DNA of 64,000 nt from Ruegeria sp. HKCCSA071 (GCF_017872555.1 NZ_JAEDOX010000008.1:62001-126000), one strand, 5' to 3'; positions 1 through 8,596 are shown, counted from the first letter of the stretch. Notes: a model not told the origin generated them from the letters alone. Made by a program: numbers and translations.

Positions 1-1455
1 GGTAAGTTTCGGGTGCACTGCAACCAGCAGGTAAGGAATGGCCAGCCCGACCCCCATTGCGGTGAAGATCGCCACGATATCCACCGGTCGGCCGGTCAGG
101 GCAAAGGCCACCGCCGTGCCGAGGAAGGGGGCCGAGCAGGGCGTCGCCAGAACTGCTGAGAAGGCTCCGGTCAGGAAATCCCCGACCAGCGACACGCGGC
201 CCTTTTCGACATGGGCAAGCCGGGTGTTCAGCGACTGCGGCAGCGTGATCTCGAACAAGCCCGCGAGGCTGGTTGCAAAAACCGCCAGCACCACGATCAT
301 CACCGCAAGGAAAAGCGGATTCTGGAACTGGATGCCCCAGCCGACGGAATAGCCCAGCGACCGCGCCGCAATGGTGATAGCCGCCAACAGCCACATGAAT
401 GTCAGGATTCCGGCTGCCGAAGCCAGGAACCCGGCGCGAATCTGAGCCGCAGAGCGGTCGCGAGCCTTTACCGCCGAGGAAAGCTTGATCGAAAGCACTG
501 GCAGTACGCAGGGCATGACATTCAGAATCAACCCGCCGCCCACCGCCAGCAAAATGATCCAGACCAGCGCGCTGGCTGAAGTTTCGGCGGCCGCGATCTC
601 ATATGGTGGCGGGGTAGGGGGAGCGTCGGTACGGGGCGAAAACTCGGCCACGCGGTTGGTGTCGGTAACCGTGACGGACAAGGCGGGGGGGTCCTGTGCC
701 AGAGCGAGGACCGGGAACTGCACCCATAGCTGACGCCTGTCGCCAGCGAGCCGGATGTCGGGTGCACCAAACGCGGTGTCACGTCCCATGTCGGGAAAGA
801 CATCAGGCGCATCAAAGGGCAGGTCGCTGGTGAAATTCAGCGTCAGCATCTCGGACTCGGTATCCAGGGTCGCGGCGTCGGACTTCATTCCGCTTGTGTT
901 TCCCGTGGTTGGCACCCGCGACAGAAAGGCATTTATAAGCCGGGCCGAGTCCTGATCCCGACCCGTTCCCTGAGTCAGCGACAAGTCCAGCGAAAACTCG
1001 ACCGGCACACAGATATCGGAACAGATCAGCGTTGTCACAGCGGCCTTCAAGTCAACTGGCGCTCCGGGGTTCTCGAGTGTGACGGTCAGCGGAAAGACCA
1101 CTTCGTCCTTGTACCCGAAATTCTCGATCCCGAAGGCGCGAAAACGGATCGGCGCGGGCCAGTGAAACTGTACGTCGCTGACGTTTTGCGAGCCGTTCCA
1201 AGTGATCTTGGGCGGAATTCCCACCTCACCAGGCGACTTCCAGTAGGTTTTCCAATCTTCGCCCAGTTTCAGATGCAGTCCTGCAGTGATCGTCTTGACG
1301 TCAGGCGCGATCCCGTCCTGCGCGGTAATTATGTGTGCGACCAGGGGCTCTGATTCATACGCTTGGGATGTAGCTGCAAGGCTTGTCCCGGCGGAAGTCT
1401 GGCCAAAGATTAACCCCAAGATCATAATACATAAATTTAGGAGTGTTCTTGCCAT
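1..1455 (-). CDS. ScsB/DsbD-family thiol:disulfide interchange protein (partial)
   Basis: This gene runs off the left edge, so only the N-terminal part (about 485 residues) is visible. It begins with an ATG and a signal peptide. A periplasmic domain of about 270 residues follows and carries a Cys pair in LICSDICVP. The membrane DsbD-like domain then starts, with the two conserved Cys motifs VMPCVLPVLS and ATPCSAPFLG. Proteins of this family pass electrons from cytoplasmic thioredoxin to periplasmic partners; the ScsB branch is tied to copper tolerance. It is the last visible gene of a leftward operon with a lipoprotein and a DUF2933 protein, behind a CueR-type promoter at 2098-2128. A DsbA-like partner is encoded at 8597. 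The family call is firm; the ScsB rather than DsbD assignment rests on the long N-terminal domain and the context. Confidence 0.85.
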   Translation of the reverse strand, partial: MARTLLNLCIMILGLIFGQTSAGTSLAATSQAYESEPLVAHIITAQDGIAPDVKTITAGLHLKLGEDWKTYWKSPGEVGIPPKITWNGSQNVSDVQFHWPAPIRFRAFGIENFGYKDEVVFPLTVTLENPGAPVDLKAAVTTLICSDICVPVEFSLDLSLTQGTGRDQDSARLINAFLSRVPTTGNTSGMKSDAATLDTESEMLTLNFTSDLPFDAPDVFPDMGRDTAFGAPDIRLAGDRRQLWVQFPVLALAQDPPALSVTVTDTNRVAEFSPRTDAPPTPPPYEIAAAETSASALVWIILLAVGGGLILNVMPCVLPVLSIKLSSAVKARDRSAAQIRAGFLASAAGILTFMWLLAAITIAARSLGYSVGWGIQFQNPLFLAVMIVVLAVFATSLAGLFEITLPQSLNTRLAHVEKGRVSLVGDFLTGAFSAVLATPCSAPFLGTAVAFALTGRPVDIVAIFTAMGVGLAIPYLLVAVHPKLT

Positions 1456-1542
1456 TGCGCGTTGCCATCGGTTGTTTTGCACCCGTCTCTGCCAGATTCC
1501 AGCGCTGGAGGGTCAACGAGCCGGAATGTCACATCCCCACGA

Positions 1543-1746
1543 TCAGCTCACGAAACCTTCGCGCCCGTCTTCGCAGATGAAATAGGCCCCGCCATCCGCG
1601 CCCTCCCATTGAACCCGGCAACCTTGGGGCAGGGCGTATTCAGGCTGCGGCGGTTGCAGCGGGCATAGTTTAGGGCGTGGTGCGCAAGCCGCCAGCGAAA
1701 GAGCGGCCAGCGACATGGCGGCCAACCTTGAGCACCAAAGCTTCAT
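1543..1746 (-). CDS. small lipoprotein
   Basis: This 67-residue product has a signal peptide ending in the lipobox LAAC near residue 20, followed by a short Pro-rich segment and two further Cys residues. It should be lipidated and held in the periplasm. It sits between the DUF2933 gene and the ScsB-like gene in the same direction, so it is probably co-transcribed from the CueR-type promoter. No enzymatic motif is visible. The function is unknown; metal or thiol handling is inferred only from context and the Cys residues. Confidence 0.6.
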   Translation of the reverse strand: MKLWCSRLAAMSLAALSLAACAPRPKLCPLQPPQPEYALPQGCRVQWEGADGGAYFICEDGREGFVS

Positions 1747-1755
1747 GATTGAAGA

Positions 1756-2067
1756 TTATTGCCGGTGTACTGGGTTCGGTCCGACCGCGGCGTCTGTTGC
1801 CTTTGGTCTTTCCGATTCAGATTTGTTCGAATGACAGGATTTTTCCATCGCCTTGTGCATAAAGAAATGGGCTCCGAGGCACAGGATCAACGGTGCGAAA
1901 AGACCCAAGGAGTCAGAAAGCCCACCAACCGTCCCGCCGGCGATCAAGTAGAGAGCGATCGGCGTTATCATGGCAATGCAACATACCATCATGCCCCATT
2001 TCATTATCTTGCCGCCGCTAACCGGTACTGACGCCTGCGGCGCGTTTGCAGTCTGTTTTTCTTTCAC
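1756..2067 (-). CDS. DUF2933 membrane protein
   Basis: A small membrane protein of about 103 residues with two hydrophobic segments and the sequence LGAHFFMHKAM typical of DUF2933, followed by a Cys/His-containing polar tail. DUF2933 proteins are common in copper and silver resistance clusters, but their role is not established. I prefer GTG at 2067, because a GGAG element lies 6 nt upstream; a TTG at 2079 is an in-frame alternative. It is the first gene behind the CueR-type promoter at 2098-2128. A second DUF2933 gene occurs at 29784. Confidence 0.75.
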   Translation of the reverse strand: MKEKQTANAPQASVPVSGGKIMKWGMMVCCIAMITPIALYLIAGGTVGGLSDSLGLFAPLILCLGAHFFMHKAMEKSCHSNKSESERPKATDAAVGPNPVHRQ

Positions 2068-2097
2068 ATTCAACTCCAAAATTTGGATTGGAGACCT

Positions 2098-2128
2098 CTG
2101 CTAACGCCTTCCCACGATGGAAGGTCAA
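2098..2128 (-). promoter_or_regulatory. CueR-type promoter/operator for the leftward scsB operon
   Basis: On the minus strand: -35 TTGACC (2123-2128), a 19-bp spacer TTCCATCGTGGGAAGGCGT and -10 TAGCAG (2098-2103). The spacer contains the dyad CCTTCC/GGAAGG. A 19-bp spacer with this dyad is the hallmark of promoters activated by CueR, and cueR lies at 12260. It drives the DUF2933, lipoprotein and ScsB-like genes. Confidence 0.8.
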
Positions 2129-2441
2129 GCTGTTTTGGCGCGAAGCGAATTTGACGCTGTCAAACCAGTCCAGCATTTGCTTGGGCCTTACTTGGTGCAT
2201 AGACACGGCCGGAACAGGGAAGTTTTTAGGGGTATGAACAGCAGGCATTGTCGTCCCGACGCCTGGTGAAGTTTCAGGTTAAACACGAAGCTGCCTAGGT
2301 CACTTTAAGCCTTGAAAACTCGCGGGTGGGTCGAAGCGATATCGAACGAATAATTGAATGGACAAATCTTCCCCCGTCGCGGATTGTCTAATCCCCTGGG
2401 TACTAACTCCAGACACCAACCAGCCAATAGGAGCGCTATCA
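2129..2441. other. intergenic region before the first L,D-transpeptidase gene
   Basis: I see no convincing gene here. The short frames lack ribosome-binding sites. The promoter for the gene at 2442 must lie here, but I could not identify a clear -35/-10 pair or a CueR dyad facing right. Confidence 0.4.
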
Positions 2442-3095
2442 ATGCTGACCAGACGACATTTTGTTGCAGCCTCGCTCGCCATTTTCTCTCAGCCGGTTTT
2501 TGGAGTGACGTCGGCGGCGGCCTCGCAATGGTCGGAGTGGGATGCGCAAGTAACTCCAGCCAATTTTGATCCCGCAACATCCAATCCCTGGGGTTTACAC
2601 CCACGTTTCCTGCCTCAGCGTGTGCAAACCAATCGACCACTTACTCCGGGTGACATTCATGTCGACGCGGTGGCACGATATCTGTATTTCATCGAAGACG
2701 GTGGCACAGCAATGCGTTACGGCGTAGCCATTGCCCGAGGCAATCTTTACGAGCCCGGAGTCTACACGATCAAGCGAAAGGCCAAATGGCCGCGTTGGAC
2801 TCCTACAGCCGAAATGATTGAGCGCGACCCTGATGAATATGCGCAATTCGCAGATGGTGTGCCCGGTGGGCCGACAAACCCATTGGGATCAAGGGCGTTT
2901 TATCTGTTCGAAGGTGGTCGCGACACATACCTGCGAATTCACGGAACGCCTTATCCAAGATCTATCGGAGGTCGCGCAAGTTCTGGCTGCGTAAGGATGG
3001 CGATGCCACATATCATCGGGCTTTATGATCGTGTCAGGCCAGGGTCCACGGCTCATCTCTACCCTCCCGAGCGGCTTCTGACCGCGACCAGCTGA
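2442..3095 (+). CDS. L,D-transpeptidase (YkuD domain), Tat-type signal
   Basis: A 217-residue protein. The N-terminus TRRHFVAAS followed by a hydrophobic stretch is a Tat-type signal. The C-terminal half has the YkuD signature: His in IHGTPYPR and the catalytic Cys in SSGCVRM. Such enzymes form 3-3 peptidoglycan cross-links or anchor proteins to the wall. I chose ATG 2442 because AGGAG lies just upstream; the frame is open further 5' without a good ribosome-binding site. A second YkuD gene lies at 3739 under a CueR-type promoter. Known E. coli L,D-transpeptidases are inhibited by copper, which gives a possible reason for keeping copies in a copper island. That link is inference. Confidence 0.85.
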   Translation: MLTRRHFVAASLAIFSQPVFGVTSAAASQWSEWDAQVTPANFDPATSNPWGLHPRFLPQRVQTNRPLTPGDIHVDAVARYLYFIEDGGTAMRYGVAIARGNLYEPGVYTIKRKAKWPRWTPTAEMIERDPDEYAQFADGVPGGPTNPLGSRAFYLFEGGRDTYLRIHGTPYPRSIGGRASSGCVRMAMPHIIGLYDRVRPGSTAHLYPPERLLTATS

Positions 3096-3105
3096 CAGGC
3101 GCTTG

Positions 3106-3378
3106 TCAGGCGCGCGTACAGATTGGGCGCCCTTCAATAGTCCTAAGTGGTAGGTAGGTTGTTTCAACTGGCCCAACATAGCGATACCAATAGCAACCGT
3201 CCTCAGGCATGATTTTCACTGCGTTCAGGTCCTGGCCCGGAGCAGCAATCTGGGCTACGGCGTCAGGAACTTGGGAAAGCGTTCCGGGCTCGCTATCTGC
3301 AGATATTGACGTTGTTTCGGTACAAGCGCCGATGAACAAAAGTGCGGCCAGTGCTTGGAAAGCTTTCCTGAAGGACAT
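3106..3378 (-). CDS. small lipoprotein
   Basis: A 90-residue product with a signal peptide and lipobox IGAC near residue 19. The mature part has Cys residues in EDGCYWYRY and RPICTRA, which could form a disulfide or bind metal. It is convergent with the L,D-transpeptidase gene at 2442, and its start lies at the edge of the regulatory gap at 3379-3738. I do not recognise the family. Confidence 0.6.
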   Translation of the reverse strand: MSFRKAFQALAALLFIGACTETTSISADSEPGTLSQVPDAVAQIAAPGQDLNAVKIMPEDGCYWYRYVGPVETTYLPLRTIEGRPICTRA

Positions 3379-3662
3379 GGTGTTTAGTCCACTGTGATTG
3401 TCATTTGTAGTGCCTGCTACCCTCGCATCGACGGGTGATCACATCAATTCACCAAGAACTAAGCAATTGTTAGCGTTGCTTTTTTGTGTTCGGTTGATTC
3501 AAGAAAGTCAGGTTTTGCTTAAAGCAGCCTGGAGTTACGTCCAAGAAAAAATGCTTTTCCACAATGACTTGATGATTTGGGTCCGCCTTCTAAGGAAATA
3601 TCCCTGCGCCAACGGCAACGACAATTCAGACGAGACATCCCATATGAAATGTCATTTGCGTG

Positions 3663-3693
3663 TTGACCTTCCAGCGCAGGAACCGGGCATACG
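3663..3693 (+). promoter_or_regulatory. CueR-type promoter of the oxidase/cytochrome operon
   Basis: On the plus strand: -35 TTGACC (3663-3668), a 19-bp spacer TTCCAGCGCAGGAACCGGG and -10 CATACG (3688-3693). The TTCC/GGAA half-sites and spacer length match the CueR promoters at 9589-9703. It lies about 45 bp before the second L,D-transpeptidase gene and should drive the chain of genes through 9325. The rest of the 3379-3738 gap is AT-rich and shows no gene. Confidence 0.75.
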
Positions 3694-3738
3694 AGTTATT
3701 TGAGTCGGAAAAAAAGAATAAACTTTGGGATGGCAGGC

Positions 3739-4320
3739 ATGAAACGGAGCAAAGAAGGAAAGGTTGTTACGCGACGTGGAGTGATTGCCGCGTTTGCTGC
3801 GACGACGCTTTTTCCAGCACCGGCCGTTTGGGCCCAATCAACGGCAACTGAGGGGACGCGCCGCAATGTTTCCTCATTCCGCGTTGCTAAATGGCAGGAC
3901 CACTTTGATACGCTTAAGAATGGTGTGATCCTGTCCGATACACAGTCCAAGGTCCTGCAATATTGGTCGGAAGACGAAAGCGTCTACCGAATGTATCCAA
4001 CCAGCGTACCGCTGACGGAAGACCTTACAAGGCTGGGCTACACCACAGTTACTCGCAAGGTCGAAGGGCCGTCTTGGCGACCGACACCAGCAATGAAAAA
4101 GCGCAACCCCGCTTGGCCCGATTATGTGGGCCCGGGTCCGGAGAATCCTCTGGGGACACATGCACTTTATTTGAGCTGGCAATACTACCGGATCCACGGC
4201 ACCAACGACACGCGCAAGATCGGGAGAAGATCCTCCAACGGCTGCATTGGCTTGTACAACGAGCAGATTGCGGAATTGTTCGAACTGGCCACTGTGGGCA
4301 CTCAGGTAAAACTGATCTGA
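3739..4320 (+). CDS. L,D-transpeptidase (YkuD domain), CueR-controlled
   Basis: A 193-residue enzyme with a Tat-like N-terminus (VTRRGVIAAF) and signal sequence ending near AVWAQ. The C-terminus has the YkuD catalytic pattern RIHGTND and SSNGCIGLYN, with the nucleophilic Cys in the latter. The usual Arg after GCI is Gly here, a variant I believe occurs in alphaproteobacterial members. I used ATG 3739; ATG 3730 and a TTG at 3700 are in-frame alternatives. It is the first gene after the CueR-type promoter at 3663-3693, so peptidoglycan cross-linking appears to be part of the copper response. It is similar in layout to the enzyme at 2442, but the two are clearly diverged. Confidence 0.85.
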   Translation: MKRSKEGKVVTRRGVIAAFAATTLFPAPAVWAQSTATEGTRRNVSSFRVAKWQDHFDTLKNGVILSDTQSKVLQYWSEDESVYRMYPTSVPLTEDLTRLGYTTVTRKVEGPSWRPTPAMKKRNPAWPDYVGPGPENPLGTHALYLSWQYYRIHGTNDTRKIGRRSSNGCIGLYNEQIAELFELATVGTQVKLI

Positions 4321-4387
4321 CCTTGGTCAGGCCGATTTTTTTTGCGCGCGTTGAACCTAAGAACTGACAATCATGTGAAGAACAGAG

Positions 4388-4837
4388 ATGGATAAACTTA
4401 CACTCTTGATCGGCGGAGTAGTGATCGCAGGCGCCGCCGCGTTCGTCTACAACTTAAATCAGCAACCAACAGGTCACTCGATGACGCCGCCCGATACGTC
4501 AGCACTGGAGCAAGGAGACCCAATCGAAAACGTCACTCTGCCGGACCAGCTAAGCGAATTTGCGGCCGTCGGCAAAGTGGCATTCGACGCCAAATGCTCG
4601 GCGTGCCATGGCGCGAATGCAACAGGTCTGGAAGGCCTTGCACCACCTTTGGTGCATAAAATCTATGAACCAAGCCACCATTCGGACGAGTCATTTTATG
4701 TGGCAGTCCAGAATGGAGTTCGGGCACACCATTGGAAGTTCGGCAATATGCCGCCGGTCGATGGCTTGACCCGTGCGGATGTGAAGGGCATCGTGGCGTA
4801 TATCAGAGAGCTGCAGCAGGAAAACGGGATTTTCTGA
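4388..4837 (+). CDS. membrane-anchored monoheme cytochrome c
   Basis: A 149-residue protein with an uncleaved-looking N-terminal membrane anchor (about residues 4-22) and one class I heme site, CSACH at residues 70-74. A likely distal Met lies in FGNMPPVDG near residue 122. The domain should face the periplasm and carry one electron. It is the second gene of the CueR-type operon, upstream of two further cytochromes and the multicopper oxidase, and so is a candidate electron carrier for them. Confidence 0.85.
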   Translation: MDKLTLLIGGVVIAGAAAFVYNLNQQPTGHSMTPPDTSALEQGDPIENVTLPDQLSEFAAVGKVAFDAKCSACHGANATGLEGLAPPLVHKIYEPSHHSDESFYVAVQNGVRAHHWKFGNMPPVDGLTRADVKGIVAYIRELQQENGIF

Positions 4838-4851
4838 AGGTGACGAGCCGA

Positions 4852-5178
4852 ATGGGCAGTGCAATTCGTTACATCATACTGTCAATGGTGCTGACCATTG
4901 GCGGGCTGCTTGTGACGGCCGATTCTGCTCATGCACATGGCAGTGGTTCTCAGCACGTGATTGACCAAACGGACTCCGCGGACGTTGAGCATGTCAAGCA
5001 GGGTCATCCCGGACATTGTCATGGCGGAACGATTTGCAACGCTGTTGGTCTATTTTCGATGGGTCCACCACCGCCTGGCCCCCAAGATACTGAACAAAGA
5101 TACTCGATCCCTCGAGCCCAATACCGGGTTCTCGGTATCGCGGCGTTTGACCCACCACCGCCGCGTGTCCTGATCTGA
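4852..5178 (+). CDS. small secreted His/Cys protein, putative copper-binding
   Basis: A 108-residue product: signal peptide ending near AHAHG, a His-rich stretch, the motif GHCHGGTIC, then a Pro-rich C-terminus ending PPPPRVLI. GTG at 4840 is an alternative start. I do not know a named family. The same plan (signal, His-rich part, C-H-x-G-x-x-C-like motif, C-terminal PP) recurs at 12796 and 24044. It lies inside the CueR-type operon between cytochrome genes. Copper binding in the periplasm is inferred from composition and context. Confidence 0.6.
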   Translation: MGSAIRYIILSMVLTIGGLLVTADSAHAHGSGSQHVIDQTDSADVEHVKQGHPGHCHGGTICNAVGLFSMGPPPPGPQDTEQRYSIPRAQYRVLGIAAFDPPPPRVLI

Positions 5179-5233
5179 CCAGTCGAATTGCGCTCAACCT
5201 GGGCGCGTCGAAGCAGACGACAAGGACAAAACA

Positions 5234-5803
5234 ATGAACATTCTGAAAATGACCACAGGCGTTGCCCTGGTTTCTCTGTTTGCAGCCGCCGCCCTGGCGC
5301 ATGGTGGCGCAACCGGCATCGTCAAAGAACGCATGGATGGTATGTCCGCGATGAAGGACAGCATGAAGATCCTTACGCCGATGATGCAGGGGAAAACGCC
5401 CTACAATGCGCAAACGGTACGAAGCGAGGCCAAGAAAATCGGGCGTCACGCTGGCGAGAGCATGACAAAGCTGTTTCCAGAGGGATCTGATGGCAAACCC
5501 TCGGAGGCCAAATCGGAGATCTGGCAGGATTGGGGTTCATTTGCAGAGTTAGCCAGGCAGTTGGAATCCTACTCTGAAGGCCTTGTGCTTGCGGCGGACA
5601 ACGGGTTGATGATGTCCGGGTCGGGCCATGGTTCGGGCATGATGGGCGGCGCATCCATGATGGGTGGCGGTTCTATGATGGGTGCCGGAATGATGGGCGG
5701 CAGTCCAAACCAGGCACAACTTTCTGAAATGCCGGCAGATGGTGTGTTCATGATGCTGAGCCAGACATGCTCGGCGTGTCACACGCAATTTCGGTCGGAA
5801 TAG
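5234..5803 (+). CDS. cytochrome c'-like protein with Met-rich insertion
   Basis: A 189-residue secreted protein with the layout of class II cytochromes c: a helical body and a C-terminal heme site, CSACHTQFRSE, at the very end. Between the last two helices is an inserted low-complexity stretch of repeated Met-Met-Gly units (about residues 118-152, nt 5608-5702) that the family normally lacks. Met-rich stretches of this kind bind Cu(I) in other copper proteins such as CueO and PcoA. ATG 5234 follows AAGGAC. It lies 10 nt before the diheme cytochrome gene. A copper-sensing or copper-delivering cytochrome is inferred. Confidence 0.8.
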   Translation: MNILKMTTGVALVSLFAAAALAHGGATGIVKERMDGMSAMKDSMKILTPMMQGKTPYNAQTVRSEAKKIGRHAGESMTKLFPEGSDGKPSEAKSEIWQDWGSFAELARQLESYSEGLVLAADNGLMMSGSGHGSGMMGGASMMGGGSMMGAGMMGGSPNQAQLSEMPADGVFMMLSQTCSACHTQFRSE

Positions 5804-5812
5804 GAATGCGTC

Positions 5813-6712
5813 ATGAGACCGATATTCCGATTGGGCCTTGCTGCCGCCGTAGCGGCGTCAGCGGGACTTGTTGCTGTGATGGCTTGGCCGATTGGCCAGC
5901 CCTTACAAGCTCTCGACATTCAGGGTGACGTTAACCGCGGGGCGTATCTGGCAAGGGCAAGTGGTTGTATCGCTTGCCACACAGATTTTGCCAAAGGGGG
6001 CGCGGCCTTGGCCGGTGGGGTGGAGTTGGATACCCCGTTCGGCACGCTCTTTTCGCCGAACCTGACCACAGATCCCGATCACGGGATCGGTGATTGGACA
6101 ATCGAGGAGTTCGCCCGCGCGGTGCGTCAAGGCGTATCACCCGGCGGACAACCCTATTACCCGGCCTTTCCTTATCCATTCTATGCCAATTTCACGGATC
6201 AGGACATCGCCGATCTCTGGGCCGCATGGCAAACAGTTCCACCGGTAGCGGAACCGTCAAAAGAACAGGAAATGGCGTTCCCCTTCAATCAGAGATGGGG
6301 CCTGAAGCTGTGGCGCGCGGCTTTTCTGGAACCACCCCGCACTGATCCCGTGCCGGGCAATGACGAAGTGTGGAACCGGGGCCGGCTACTGGTCGAAGGT
6401 GCCACACATTGTGCGGCCTGCCACACCGGGAGGAACCTGGCTGGCGCAAGAAATTCGGACACGGAACACTTCAAGGGAAGTGACTCTCTGCCGGGCGGTG
6501 ACAAGGCACCGGCCATCGACTTTGAGACCCTGCAAAAGCGTGGTTGGACGGTAGATGATTTGGCCTACGCGTTGCGCACCGGCGTCATGCCTGATGGCGA
6601 TGTCTTCGGCGGCGCCATGGGAGAGGTCGTAAACTATGGCACCAGCTTTCTGACAGACGAAGACCGGAAGGCAATGGCGACCTATCTGCTGGATGTGCAC
6701 GACGGGGGGTAA
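5813..6712 (+). CDS. diheme cytochrome c
   Basis: A 299-residue protein with an N-terminal signal or anchor and two class I cytochrome domains. The heme sites are CIACH at residues 52-56 and CAACH at 200-204. The arrangement resembles the diheme subunits of periplasmic dehydrogenases and the thiosulfate-dehydrogenase-like cytochromes. AGGA lies 7 nt before the ATG. It lies between the cytochrome c'-like gene and the multicopper oxidase gene, with short spacers. The substrate is unknown; electron exchange with the oxidase or the respiratory chain is inferred. Confidence 0.85.
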   Translation: MRPIFRLGLAAAVAASAGLVAVMAWPIGQPLQALDIQGDVNRGAYLARASGCIACHTDFAKGGAALAGGVELDTPFGTLFSPNLTTDPDHGIGDWTIEEFARAVRQGVSPGGQPYYPAFPYPFYANFTDQDIADLWAAWQTVPPVAEPSKEQEMAFPFNQRWGLKLWRAAFLEPPRTDPVPGNDEVWNRGRLLVEGATHCAACHTGRNLAGARNSDTEHFKGSDSLPGGDKAPAIDFETLQKRGWTVDDLAYALRTGVMPDGDVFGGAMGEVVNYGTSFLTDEDRKAMATYLLDVHDGG

Positions 6713-6751
6713 TCGAGTGAGAGATCAAATTTTCTTTGGAGGGAAGTCCTC

Positions 6752-8122
6752 ATGAAGCTCAATCGCAGGCAATTCGTTGCAGGCACGTCGGCACTAATCG
6801 CAGTGCCGACTATCGGGAGGGCGGCTACCGCCCCCCGAATAATCGAGGCGCGTTCAGGATTGGCACGTGTTGCCCCCGACAGCTATCCTGAAACCGAGAT
6901 ATGGGGATATGATGGCGGTGTTCCGGGCCCCGAAATTCGTGCCCGGCAGGGCGAAACGGTTCGCCGGACACTCCTGAACTCACTGCCTCAGCCTACGGCA
7001 ATCCATTGGCATGGACTGCGGGTACCAAACAACATGGATGGGGTGCCGGGTCTTACACAGGAGGCTGTACCAACAAGCGGCGAGTTTCAGTATGACTTGC
7101 CTCTGAAGGATGCAGGAACCTTCTGGTACCACTCTCATAACCAGTCAACGGAACAAGTGGCCAGGGGCCTTTACGGCGCGTTCATCGTCGACGAAATGGA
7201 CCCGCCGGACACGGATCATGACATTACGATCCTGCTGGATGACTGGAGGTTGGGTCAGGACGCCCAAATCGTCGATGATTTCGGCGCGATGCATGACTGG
7301 ACGCATGCAGGCCGAATGGGAAACTACGTTCACGCACACATATCGCCCATGACAGAAGTTCTGACAAACCAGCGTTTGCGACTTCGAATGGTCAACGTGG
7401 CAACTGATCGGATCATGTATGTCTCAGTAGGTGGCGCAAACGGGAAACTGGTCGCTTATGATGGCATGCCTGTAAGGCAGCCAGAGGATTTTGAAACCCT
7501 TGTTTTTGGGCCTGCACAGCGAGCAGACTTAATTGTTGATGTCACAGCGGAATCGAACGAAGCCGTTCAAATAACTCTTCACGAACGCGATGAATCGTTT
7601 GTCATTGCTGAAATCCCGGTTTCGGGAAGCGGTGCATCCGCAAACCGCGGTGCAATAGAAGCCCTGCCACCCAACCCTGTTTCCTTTCTCGAAGATGTTT
7701 CTGACGCTTTGACAATCCCATTAGTGATGGAAGGCGGGGCGATGGGCGGACTGCGTCAAGGCACTTTTAACGGCCAGGTCATGAGCACCAATGAATTGGT
7801 TCAGGAAGGGCAGATCTGGACATTCAACGGTGTCGCCGGGTTACCTGAAAACCCCCTTGCTGCCGTTTCGCGTGGCGACATAGTCCGGATTCAGATGCAG
7901 AACGACACCGTCTTTCCGCACGCTATGCACTTGCACGGGACGCACTTTCAGGAAGTTCTGCCAAACGGCAACCTAGGGCCGCTGCGGGACACAATCCTGG
8001 TTGACCGGATAGAAAAGCGGGAGATTGCGTTCGTTGCGGATAACCCGGGGGATTGGCTGTTTCATTGCCATATGCTGTCGCATCAGGCCGCTGGTATGAA
8101 GACCTGGCTGAGCGTGGCATGA
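6752..8122 (+). CDS. multicopper oxidase, Tat-exported (cuprous oxidase type)
   Basis: A 456-residue three-domain laccase-like enzyme with a Tat signal (NRRQFVAGT). All four copper-binding motifs are visible: HWHGLR, WYHSHNQS, HAMHLHGTHF and the C-terminal LFHCHMLSHQAAGM, which supplies the T1 Cys and an axial Met. Enzymes of this type in copper clusters (CueO, CopA/PcoA, CumA) oxidise Cu(I) to Cu(II) in the periplasm. There is no long Met-rich helix like that of CueO. GGAGG lies upstream of the ATG. The stop overlaps the next cytochrome start by 4 nt, so the two products are probably made together. Confidence 0.92.
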   Translation: MKLNRRQFVAGTSALIAVPTIGRAATAPRIIEARSGLARVAPDSYPETEIWGYDGGVPGPEIRARQGETVRRTLLNSLPQPTAIHWHGLRVPNNMDGVPGLTQEAVPTSGEFQYDLPLKDAGTFWYHSHNQSTEQVARGLYGAFIVDEMDPPDTDHDITILLDDWRLGQDAQIVDDFGAMHDWTHAGRMGNYVHAHISPMTEVLTNQRLRLRMVNVATDRIMYVSVGGANGKLVAYDGMPVRQPEDFETLVFGPAQRADLIVDVTAESNEAVQITLHERDESFVIAEIPVSGSGASANRGAIEALPPNPVSFLEDVSDALTIPLVMEGGAMGGLRQGTFNGQVMSTNELVQEGQIWTFNGVAGLPENPLAAVSRGDIVRIQMQNDTVFPHAMHLHGTHFQEVLPNGNLGPLRDTILVDRIEKREIAFVADNPGDWLFHCHMLSHQAAGMKTWLSVA

Positions 8123-8595
8123 TGAACAAGAGTTCGGCGAAATGGGTGTCACTGGCTGCTGTAGTGATCATTGTCGCGGTCGCTGGCTGGGGCCTGAGTG
8201 GGCGTGCGCAGAACAGTGCATCAGCGGATTCGGCACGTGGTGCAGTTTTGTACGCCGAAAACTGCGCGTCATGCCACGGGGCAAATTTGGAGGGTCAGCA
8301 GGATTGGCAAACACCTGATCCGGATGGCGTCTTGCGGGCGCCCCCGCATGACCGAACCGGGCATACCTGGCATCACGGCGACAAGCTGTTGTTCGACTAT
8401 ACAAAGTTTGGCGGGGACCAAACTTTGAAACAGATGGGTGTCGCTGACGTCAAAAGCGGCATGCCAGGCTTCGGGGACACTCTGTCGGATCAGGATATCT
8501 GGGACATCCTCGCCTTCATCCAGGAGAGTTGGCCGGATCGGGAACGCAAGCTGCAAGAGCAACGCACCGAAGCAGAACAAACGGAAGGAAACTGA
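8119..8595 (+). CDS. membrane-anchored monoheme cytochrome c
   Basis: About 158 residues with an N-terminal membrane segment (WVSLAAVVIIVAVAGWGL) and one heme site CASCH. A probable axial Met lies in SGMPGFGD. The start ATG overlaps the oxidase stop in an ATGA, which indicates translational coupling; a second ATG follows immediately. This coupling makes it the most likely direct redox partner of the multicopper oxidase, either taking electrons from or giving electrons to it. That role is inferred. Confidence 0.85.
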   Translation: MMNKSSAKWVSLAAVVIIVAVAGWGLSGRAQNSASADSARGAVLYAENCASCHGANLEGQQDWQTPDPDGVLRAPPHDRTGHTWHHGDKLLFDYTKFGGDQTLKQMGVADVKSGMPGFGDTLSDQDIWDILAFIQESWPDRERKLQEQRTEAEQTEGN

Positions 8596-8596
8596 T

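Noticed and set aside
2018-2248. A 76-codon minus-strand frame across the CueR-type promoter
   Set aside because: It would place coding sequence over a strong promoter and has no recognisable protein features.
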